Origin: Aotearoamyces nothofagi
Lineage: Eukaryota > Ascomycota > Leotiomycetes > Leotiales > Tympanidaceae
NCBI GenBank assembly: GCA_015345905.1
Contig: JADDTR010000014.1
Coordinates: forward strand, 496,001-560,000
DNA length: 64,000 nt
Direction of reading: 5' to 3'
Below, in pieces: positions 55,522 to 64,000 of this stretch. The notes beneath the pieces are model-generated. The model searched no databases. It saw nothing but the letters and a program-made list of their open reading frames with translations, and was not told where the DNA came from. Made by a program: the position numbers and the translations under genes. Within the stretch, counting starts at the first letter, position 1. Each line of letters begins with the position of its first letter.

Positions 55522-56509
55522 GCTTCTGTATTAGAAGGTTTTGTTTGCCCACTTAGAAGTCATTGGATACGCTCAACACATCTTTTGTGTTGAAATCTGA
55601 GGGCCAGTAACGGTCAGTCAGTACAGCAATGACTCAGGCAACAGTAGCGGGAGCCACCTCAAGTGGAATTTCCACCAACCTGTTGTAACTTAAGCTTTTA
55701 AGCATCAATCATACAAAACACCGCAGCCCACAACTATGTGCTAAATTGCAACAATTGTATTAAAACTCACCACGTGACTCCCAGGTAACTAGTGGGGGCC
55801 ACTAAAGACACTTCACATATCCATGATTTTGCAGAGACTAGATATAATAATAGATGCGATTCTTCAACACTTCGTGTATTTTTCAGTTTATAATATGGCA
55901 AAGTCAGGGGGCGAAGTTGGTTGGCCTTGGGGCCTTGCCAAAAATATCGGCCAATTGAAGTAAGCGTTGGCCGGCGCTAGAGCTACGGTCCCAGGAGATA
56001 TGTTGACGGCCGATGCTTCCAACGGCCATATAAGTTACTGGGTAGAAAGGCGGACAACCATCTATATGTCAGTCAAAGCCGAGAGAGTTTTAATCTAGGA
56101 TTTAAACCCTGCAAATTCTGTAGATATTTAATGCTTTGTACTCGTAGAATGATTGATCTTGAAGTCGACTGGAGTTGCCCGATCAGAACAAAATAAAACC
56201 TGTCAGTAGGGCGGCATCGGCAGATAGGGATATCTGTCGTGGTTGTGGCCAGCCCCGACGAAAGATAGGCGCCGGCAGTCGGCACGGGCTGATAAGGTAG
56301 CTGGCTTCCAAGCGCTTGTGCGTGTTTATATCCGCGCTGAGCAATAACTTCTCCCTATAGTACCGTCACGTCAATGCCCAGAAAAACTGAACGGGACAGT
56401 CAGAGCGTCTCTGTTAATTCGCGACTCGTTTCCAGCAACCCGGCAGTCGCTACGCTCCTTCTTTGCGTTGCTATTCGCATCTCGTCGCAGGAAGTATAGC
56501 ATAATTCCA
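55522..56509. promoter_or_regulatory. Upstream region of the hydantoinase-DUF917 gene
   Basis: The 988 bp between rightward genes. At 55949-55972 GGCCAA and TTGGCC form an inverted repeat with 12-bp spacing; another TTGGCC is at 55921. Two CGGCC cores follow within 90 bp. The same hexamers recur upstream of the RutA-like and SDR genes. No other gene recognised. Confidence 0.45.
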
Positions 56510-59500
56510 ATGCCTCAAAGTAAGAAAGCAAACCTCAGAATTGGGGTAGATGTTGGCGGGTGAGTCAGTCAGTTAAATATATGGTCATGCTTGAAAGGCA
56601 TGCTGATATTCTTCAAAGAACGAATACAGATGGCGTTATCCTGGATCCAGCTCGCTCATCAGAGCCAGATAGGGGAATTGTTGCATTTCAAAAAACATCT
56701 ACTACTGGAAACCCGAGTCTGGGCATTAACAACGTGATCCGCGAAATGTTTGAACAGTCGAATATTGATCCAGGAGATGTTGCCAGCGTTACTATAGGCA
56801 CTACGCATTTTATTAACGCTGTTGTTGAAATGGATCAAGCTCGCCTGGCCAAGGTTGCTGTAATCCGTCTCTCTGGACCTTTCTCAAAAAGTGTTCCTGT
56901 CGGGGTCGATTGGCCTGCAAGGCTTCGAAAACTAATCTGTGGATATCAATGCCGTGTTAAAGGTGGCCTAGAAATTGATGGCAGCCTAATTTCTGATATA
57001 GATGAAGATGAAATCAGAAAAGAATGTGAGATTATCATATCCAAGGGCATAACAAGTATAGTCATAATTGGAATCTTCAGCCCAGTTGATATTGTTTACA
57101 AACAAGAAGAGCGAGCCGCTGCAGTTATTCAAGAGCTTTATCCTCAAGCAGATGTTGTCATATCGAAAGATGTCGCCAATCTTGGATTTCTTGAGCGAGA
57201 AAATGCCGCGATTTTGAATGCTTCCATTCTTCCTTTTGCACGTCGAACCATCAATTCGTTTCAAGAAGCTGTCTCGCGTCTGAATCTCCATTGCCCAGTA
57301 TTTATTACGCAGAATGATGGTACGATATTGCCAGCCAGCTCGGCCGCCAAGTTACCAATACGGACATTCTCAAGTGGACCAACCAACAGTATGCGAGGTG
57401 CTGCTTTCCTAACCCAGAATGATGTAAAGGAGGCTATGATAGTAGTTGATATTGGGGGCACTACGACCGATGTTGGTCTCCTGTTGGAAAATGGATTCCC
57501 TAGGCAAGCTGCAGCATACAGTGAAATCGCCGGGGTAAGGACGAACTTTTCGTATCCAGATGTCAAAAGCATTGGTCTAGGTGGAGGTTCTATTGTACGC
57601 AGGGGCAAAGACGGAAAGTTGACTATTGGGCCCGAGAGTGTGGGTTACCAGCTACCGCAGAAAGCTATTGTCTTTGGCGGCAATATACCAACGGCTACAG
57701 ACTATACTGTGCTGTCGAATCCGCACTTAGCTATCGGGGATCGAAAATTCGTTCTTGATTCGTCATTATTAAATGGCCTTACAGAATTTCAAGAGAAAAC
57801 TACAGAAATGCTGGAACAAATTGTAGACACAATGAAGACGTCTGCCAAAGATATACCAGTGCTACTAGTTGGAGGAGGCGCAGTAATAGCCCCCGATGCA
57901 CTTAAAGGAGCAAGTCGTGTAATCAAGCCAAATTGGTCAGGAGTAGCCAATGCCATTGGTGCGGCGACGGCAAGGGTTAGTGGGATTATTGATGCTATCG
58001 AGAGCACTGAATCAAAATCTACCTCTCAGATCATGGAGGAGATTTCCAAGCGAGCAATTGAAAGAGCTGTCCAAAACGGTGCCAAACTTGATACAATAGA
58101 AATAGCGGAAATGGATAGCATCCCTCTTCAAGTAAGTAGCATCCACTTGACATTAATCCTCACTAACAAGAGCGTAGTATATTGCGAATAAGTCACGGTT
58201 CATAGTAAAAGCCGTCGGCGATTTTGATTTCTCTAGGACAAGCCTTGTAGAAGCTCGTACCTTCATTAATGAGATTAACGCGAAAGATGATATGGCCCAA
58301 TACGAGAAATCATCTATAGACAATGCAAAATTTACAGAAGATACCATTTCAGATGGTTCAGCTCGACCGCTTTTATCAACCGAGATAGCCGGATACAAGC
58401 CCAAGATTGTTAATCGAGAATGGATAGTATCAGAGATTGATCTACCTTGGATTGCAACTGGATGCTATATCCTTGGGACTGGTGGTGGCGGAACTCCGTA
58501 TCAACACTTACTGCATCTTAGGGAGCTTATGCGAGATGGAGGTGTTGTGAGAGTCATATCACCTGCGGATCTTAAAGACAACGATCTAATTGCTTGTGGC
58601 GGCGGAAAAGGATCTCCTCAAGTTACAATTGAAAAGCTTGCTGGCGATGAGTAAGATCTCTATAATAGGGTTCTGTTAAACGATGAATATGCTAAAACCC
58701 TTGCAGGATGATGGAATCACAAAGAGCTGTCTACGACTTTATGAAGGTGAAACCAACTGCTGCAATATGTCTAGAGATCGGTGGGGGCAATGGTCTCCAG
58801 GGGATGATATTAGGTGTATCAACGCAGATGAACTTACCAACTGTTGATGGTGACTGGATGGGACGAGCATATCCAACATCTATTCAGACAACGCCAGTTG
58901 TTTTTGAGACAAAGCCAGTCTTCCTGCCATCAGCAATATGTGATGGTAATGGGAATACAATGGTATTTATCTCTTTACTACGTGGAAACTCGTAAATCTG
59001 GTGCTAATTAGATTTAGCTTATGACAACTGCGACGAGTGAAGCGATGGTAGAACATGCTTTCCGTGCTGCTCTCTCTAGAATGGGATCATCTGTTGCATG
59101 TGCCAAAGGTCCAGTATCGGGAGCCAACACAAAGAAATGGGTTGTGGAAAACACGCTGTCTCTGGCTTGGAGAATTGGCCGAGCAGTTGCTCTATCCCGA
59201 AGCCTTGGCCAGATAGACACTGTTGCCGAGTCAATTATTGACGAAGTGGGAGGTTCGCAGTCTGCTAAAGTTCTTTTCAAAGGGAAAATTGTCGGAGTGG
59301 AGAGAAGTACTAGACTGGGCCATTCATACGGAGAGGTCATCATTGATGCAACGAGCCTCGGCAGTAAAGAAATTGAGGGTAGCAAATGTGGCATAAGCAA
59401 GTTGAAGATTCCATTCAAAAATGAAAACATTGTCGCATTGGGTATAGACAACCATGGAAACGAAACAGTCAGTCTTCCCAGCACCATTATCCCAGACATG

Positions 59501-59785
59501 CCTGCACCACATCTACTAACAGTATACTAGGTTCTGGCTTCGGTCCCAGATCTCATCTGCGTTATCGATGCCCAAAATGGTGAAGCCATAGGAACTCAAG
59601 AATACCGGTACGGCTTACTCGTTGTAGTTCTCGGGATAGTGGCATCGGAAAGATGGACGTCGACACCGAGAGGCTTAGAAATCGGTGGTCCGAAGGGATT
59701 TGGCATGGATCATATTGAATATGTACCGCTTGGAAAATTTTCAAAACCAAGAAGTGTGATTGATGAATACAGTTCGAAGGACTAG
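56510..59785 (+). CDS. Hydantoinase A / oxoprolinase domain fused to DUF917
   Basis: Six exons (56510..56559, 56619..58131, 58178..58650, 58707..58962, 59018..59467, 59531..59785) encode 998 residues. The first half is a HyuA/oxoprolinase-A ATPase: GVDVGGTNTDGVILD (split by intron 1), IGTTHFINAVVE, FSSGPTNSMRGAAFL, VVDIGGTTTDVGLL and SIGLGGGSIVRRG. The second half, from about 560, is DUF917 (S-methyl-thiohydantoin desulfurase family) with YILGTGGGGTPYQHLL (621-626 GTGGGG), GGGNGLQGMILGVSTQMNLPTVDGDWMGRAYPT and RSTRLGHSYGEV. Such proteins act on hydantoin- or thiohydantoin-like rings, probably ATP-dependent. The neighbours supply transport and oxidation. Cytosolic; exact ring unknown. Confidence 0.9.
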
Positions 59786-60297
59786 GATTAGGCTGAGAAC
59801 CTGTAGGGAAAGAAGCTTAATTTTCCTTGATATTTATAACACCCCAGTAGAGCAGATACTTGTAATTCATTTATCCTCTTATCTAGATATTAGATTTTAT
59901 AAATAATTAGAATATAGAGCTTAGGATCCCAATGTGCAATATATATCAGAAGCTCTAAAATATCAAAAGATAGCCTTTGTAAGCCCGGAGTAATTACGTC
60001 GTACCAGTCTATCGTCACTAAGGATGCTGACTGCGCGAGATTCCTTGGCCGACGCCCTTCCGACATTTCGGAACGCCGATAATGGCGAAACCCCAGCGGC
60101 CAAGCAGTATCATTTGCGGGGAAGTGATAAGAGGTAGAGGGCTACGAGAAATTCCTCATGTATCATAGCCAACTTATAGATAAGGTAAATTCGAATTATA
60201 TCTTTATTTATGTCAACTTTCCGGCACTTTCTTATTCCTCACCATCTTTCTACTTCCTTCCTTCTTTCTTTTGATAGCAAACGGCAAACATACCACT
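59786..60297. promoter_or_regulatory. Promoter of the RutA-like gene
   Basis: The 512 bp is very AT-rich at the left (59820-59960). At 60058-60073 TTCCGA-CATT-TCGGAA is a perfect inverted repeat containing CCG-N6-CGG, flanked by TTGGCC (60045-60050) and GGCCAA (60098-60103). This is typical spacing for a Zn2Cys6 factor dimer. No transcript feature seen. Confidence 0.5.
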
Positions 60298-61401
60298 ATG
60301 GTCTCCAAAGATGTTGACATTGGCGTCTTTATCCCCATTGGCAACAATGGATGGCTGATATCTGCCACCTCTCCACAGTACAAGCCGAGTTTCGCGTTAA
60401 ACAAAGCCGTGGTCCAAAAGGCCGAGAAGTATGGCTTCAACTTCGCCTTGTCGATGGTAAAACTGCGCGGTTTTGGCGGCAAGACTGAATATTGGGATTA
60501 TAACCTCGAGTCCTTCACATTGATGGCTGGTCTGGCTGCCGTGACATCAAAGATCAAGCTTTTTGCCTCCGCTGCCATCCTTACGCTACCTCCAGCAATC
60601 GCAGCGCGTATGGCAACGACAATCGATTCTATAGCCCCAGGACGGTTCGGGATCAATATTGTGACCGGCTGGCAGACGGCCGAATATGAGCAAATGTCGC
60701 TCTGGCCTGGTCCTGCGTATTTCGGATACCGTTACAAGTATGCCACAGAATATGTGCAAGTCATGAAAGATCTGTGGAACACCGGTGTCTCGAACCTGAA
60801 GGGCGAGCATTTCACGATGAACGACTGTAGGATGTTGCCGAAACCATCTGAGAGTATCAAGATCGTTGCCGCGGGACAGAGTCCATCAGGGCTGAAATTC
60901 GCCGCCGAGCACTGCGATTACAATTTCACCGCCGGCACCGGGCACAACACGCCGACTGCGTTTGCGTCTTCAAACAGCAACTTGGTCGAGGCTGCCAAGG
61001 CGGCCGGGCGCGATGTGGGCGCTATCGTGCTATTCATGATCATCGCCGACGAGACGGACGAGGCTGCAGAGGCGAAGTGGCAGCTGTACAAAGACGGAAT
61101 CGATGAGGAGGCCGTGGGCTGGATGCAGGATCAGGGCAAGAAGGATGTCAACGCCGATGCCAGCGCGACGGTTGTGAGACACCAGAGACAGGAAGGAGCG
61201 GTCAATTTCAACTGCGGGACTCTGATCGGCTCGTATGCGAAGATCGCGAGCATGCTGGATCAGGTGGCCGAGCAGCCGATCAAGGGCATTATGCTCACTT
61301 TTGATGACTTCTTGGTCGGTGTGGAGAATTTTGGCACGAGGATCCAGCCGTTGATGAAGAGCCGTGCGAAGACTCAGGAGGGGCTGGTGGGACCGGCGTG
61401 A
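60298..61401 (+). CDS. RutA-like flavin-dependent monooxygenase
   Basis: Intronless, 367 residues, starting [22 protein letters not shown]. Conserved blocks of the bacterial pyrimidine monooxygenase RutA (luciferase-like, FMNH2/O2) are [99 protein letters not shown] and [18 protein letters not shown]. RutA opens the uracil ring between N3 and C4. Third codon positions are much richer in G and C than in the gene at 56510, and there are no introns, so transfer from bacteria is plausible. Paired with a hydantoinase-type enzyme, the substrate here may be a related cyclic amide rather than uracil. Confidence 0.9.
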   Translation: MVSKDVDIGVFIPIGNNGWLISATSPQYKPSFALNKAVVQKAEKYGFNFALSMVKLRGFGGKTEYWDYNLESFTLMAGLAAVTSKIKLFASAAILTLPPAIAARMATTIDSIAPGRFGINIVTGWQTAEYEQMSLWPGPAYFGYRYKYATEYVQVMKDLWNTGVSNLKGEHFTMNDCRMLPKPSESIKIVAAGQSPSGLKFAAEHCDYNFTAGTGHNTPTAFASSNSNLVEAAKAAGRDVGAIVLFMIIADETDEAAEAKWQLYKDGIDEEAVGWMQDQGKKDVNADASATVVRHQRQEGAVNFNCGTLIGSYAKIASMLDQVAEQPIKGIMLTFDDFLVGVENFGTRIQPLMKSRAKTQEGLVGPA

Positions 61402-61748
61402 TCCTGTACGGTGGATTAATGATAATGAAACTTAATACTGCCTATGAACTTTGCGTATGATATCAATCTTTATCATTTTAGAACTTGACCACATCTTCTT
61501 TGATAATAACCATCTCGACACTTCTATACCTTATTTTTTGCAACTTTCTTTTGAAGAGAATCATCCTAGACTACATGTACATGTAACATTTATAGAATGT
61601 GAACCATGGAGATGCTCGCTAACTGTTCAGAATATGGATGGCGTATACAACAGTAAAAGAAAATTATAGCTTCGGATCAAACAGGAGAAATGGTATCTGC
61701 GAGCGCCTGGCTCTGTGCTCTTCAAACAATCAAACCACCCGGTTTCAA
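61402..61748. other. Convergent 3' spacer, RutA-like / SDR
   Basis: The 347 bp between convergent stops is AT-rich and shows only chance frames. Confidence 0.5.
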
Positions 61749-62891
61749 TTACATGTACTGCTCGACTTGTTTCTCAGACCAATCCCAGAACTGTCTCGCA
61801 ATACCAGTGCCACCTTCGCCCTCATCTTTCTCGGACAAAGCTATATCTCCCCTCACAGAGGAAATCTTACCCCATGGAGCAACTAGAGTGAGAACATTAG
61901 CCAAAGCACCCTTAAAACAGGCTCCTGCTAACTTACTGAAAGCGCCATTGTTCTCGGTTTTGATATCTGGAGACAAACCAGCATACAACTCTGTGTATGC
62001 CCCGTATATCGGGTCGGCGAGGGCTTGATTGAGAATGGCGCTTTGCCAGCGCGGAAGATGCTTCCACAGGTCAGTTTTCAAATTGCCTGGATCTAGTGAC
62101 TAAAAGACACAGTTGTCAGCTCTCAAAGTAATGATACGCGTAATACCCGTTCGTAGACATACCACGCTGACGATACCGCTATCCTTGAAGCGTTTTGCAA
62201 ATTCGCTTCCATGCAAGATATTGCCTGCCTTGCTTGCACCATATTTCTGCCACGCAGACCGATCACTTTTATAATCTAGATTATCTATCTCAATGCCTCC
62301 TTTTGGGGAGAGTTTCTTGGCTGCTGAAGAAGCAACCCAAACCACACGAACCGACCCCGGGCTTGCAGTTTTCGCAGTCTCAGCCAATATTGGCGTCAGA
62401 AGTTTCGTTAACAGGAAAGGCGCAACATTATTTGTGCCTAGCTGTAATTCGTATCCTTGCTTTGTTTTGCTTCCTTGGGGCGGGATCATAACACCTGCAT
62501 TGTTCCAGAGCACGTCCAATCTCTTCTCCTTGCCGAGGAATTCCTCGGCCGACTTCTTAATCCCGGCCAAATCATTAAGATCAAGAGGCAGAAAAATTAG
62601 CTCTCCCTTGGAGCTTGGAGCTTTAGATTTGATGGATTGGATTGCATGATTGGCTTTCTCGGCAGATCGAGCAGCTATGTAGACTTTGGCGTTGCTTGCG
62701 TAGAGAATCTGCACGAGTTCTGCACCTACGCCGCTTGACGAGCCTGTGACTATGAAAACCTATATGACTATTAGAAAAGATTTATGCCTGGGATCAAGTA
62801 TTTAATCGGGCCCGAAACGACCTACTTTGTCCGATTGATCTGGGATATTTTTCTCCGTCAAGGTAGCTTCTGATGATGTAATATTACCCAT
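61749..62891 (-). CDS. Short-chain dehydrogenase (RDH/WWOX-like)
   Basis: Exons complement(61749..62099, 62163..62759, 62826..62891) encode 337 residues. It starts MGNITSSEATLTEKNIPDQSDKV; the N-terminal MGNITSS resembles an N-myristoylation signal. The Rossmann motif TGSSSGVG follows, then LDLNDL, NNAG (VLWNNAGVM), VWVASSAA (Ser) and the catalytic YGASK, in the family that includes retinol dehydrogenases and fungal daughters of unknown substrate. The last block SLDPGNLKTDLWKH is typical. Both introns (66 and 63 nt) are GT-AG in phase 0. It may reduce or oxidise a product of the neighbouring catabolic genes, or be unrelated. Confidence 0.88.
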
Positions 62892-64000
62892 TGCGAATTA
62901 AAGAAAAAAATGCAAGGGGGAGGAAATAAGATTCGGGGAAATAGTATATGCGGGAGAAGATGCACGATTAAGTTCTGACAATGAGATTCGCGACACGTGG
63001 GTGAGGAGACTTGACTTCCTCATACTGTACATTCTGGGCTTTGGCCATTAAATAGGCACGTCAAGTTAGGGGCCAATAGCTAGCGTCGGTGCATAGTCGG
63101 CCCTGAATCTTTATAAGTTCCGTGGTGTAATTTCAGATATAAAAGAGAAGCTAATCATCACTGCCGACAACGCCGACGATGAATATTAAATTAACACAGT
63201 GTGGAATATCCTAAGAAGAAAGAAGCTATCTGCTTGGCGTGCTTGATTTGTTTTTAGAGATATAACTTCCAGAACGACGTTGTAGACTTGTACTCAAAGG
63301 CTATAGAGAGTTAGAGACATTTGGTAACAAGGGTCACTGGGATTAAACAGTACTAAAGGAATACTATTTTGAAGTTTATACTTGGAGAACAAGCCTGATA
63401 TCCTGAGAGTCTATTTCTGCTCCTACTTTCAAATTTCTTACTGATGTTTAAATATTACTGTTACCTCAGGGACTGTAATATAAGTAGATATATAATAAAC
63501 TCTATTCATTTATATAAATGTCAAACGACAATTTCAAGCTATATAGAGGTCTCTATACAAGAAAGGATTCTCGATCTTATGTCCTACAACTTTCTAAAGA
63601 CATTTTAATTGGATCATTTCTATGTGCAATTAATCTTGGATATTATAGCACCTGGACAAAAGTCTGCACAAAGTACAGATTTGCTGGTTTTCTGCTACAA
63701 TGCAGTGCAAACACTTGATAGATTAACTACCTAATCAGTTATTGAGCATATAATATTTCAGAAATAGAATTACTTCGAACAATTTATGAGTGAGATATTA
63801 TATAACAATGGTGAAAAGGTGCGAGCTTATCAGCCAGCTGGTGTGCTAACTGCAAGGTACCTTTGGTTGATTAACCAATCGAGGCGCTAATCCCATCGAG
63901 GTTAACCAACCCCAAGATACTTTTATTCCACAACATTCACCATTGTTGATATACTTCTCTAGTTCTCAACTATCAAAGCTGAATTGCCGTCAGCAGGCTC
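62892..64000. other. Gene-free right end
   Basis: Upstream region of the leftward SDR. TTGGCC at 63041 and GGCCAA at 63071 lie 150-185 bp before its start. From about 63100 to 63850 the sequence is AT-rich with a single 66-codon frame (63518-63718) lacking any domain. A 12-bp inverted repeat (63865-63876 and 63900-63911) lies near the right edge. Any gene beyond 64000 cannot be seen. Confidence 0.4.
63865..63911. repeat. Short inverted repeat near the right edge
   Basis: GGTTGATTAACC pairs with GGTTAACCAACC (11 of 12 bases) around a 23-bp loop; weaker pairing extends outward by about 11 bases. Could be a hairpin or a regulatory palindrome. Confidence 0.5.

Noticed and set aside
63518-63718. 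A 66-codon rightward frame near the right end
   Set aside because: Isolated in AT-rich DNA, with no domain, no splice context and no recognisable relatives.

Overview
The window is nuclear DNA of a filamentous ascomycete (Pezizomycotina). Genes are separated by a few hundred bases and carry short GT-AG introns (about 45-165 nt). The protein families are fungal ones: a Deg1-type pseudouridine synthase, an AsaB/GA4-desaturase-like protein, a GH6 cellobiohydrolase, a PARP-E2 fusion and a fused hydantoinase/DUF917 enzyme. The feel of the proteins and the AT-rich spacers suggests a leotiomycete (Helotiales-like), but that is a guess. All exon boundaries were read by eye from splice signals, frame continuity and remembered family conservation.

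Positions 1-49000 are a housekeeping region. In order: Det1-like phosphatase (cut by the left edge), PRKRIP1-like splicing protein, CCT3, an OGFr-domain protein, a membrane SDR, SOF1, RPN6, an AsaB-like oxygenase, a large AT-hook protein with an exact 37-residue repeat, SDS3, a type II membrane protein with a glycosyltransferase-like motif, a COG7-like protein, the PARP-E2 fusion, RPC9, PRPP synthetase, an atypical Rho GTPase, DEG1, GPI15/PIG-H, an RS-rich protein ending in a Hub1-like ubiquitin fold, NOP58, VMA6, mitochondrial uS15, RPS0, beta-carbonic anhydrase and an ornithine-cyclodeaminase-family protein. Many are divergent pairs sharing 200-500 bp promoters, such as SOF1/RPN6, NOP58/VMA6, Rho/DEG1 and uS15m/RPS0. 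Ribosome biogenesis and translation are well represented (SOF1, NOP58, RPC9, DEG1, RPS0, uS15m).

Positions 49000-64000 are accessory and metabolic: a secreted GH6 cellobiohydrolase, a decayed acyl-CoA synthetase, a 12-TM MCT-like transporter, a 998-residue hydantoinase A-DUF917 fusion, an intronless RutA-like flavin monooxygenase of bacterial type, and a short-chain dehydrogenase. The last four look like a catabolic or scavenging cluster for a cyclic amide or hydantoin/pyrimidine-like compound. Three of their promoters share TTGGCC/GGCCAA elements.

I found no tRNA, rRNA, CRISPR array or recognisable transposon. The observations most worth following are the PARP-E2 fusion, the heterocycle cluster, the Rho protein with altered GTPase residues, and the RS-Hub1-like fusion.
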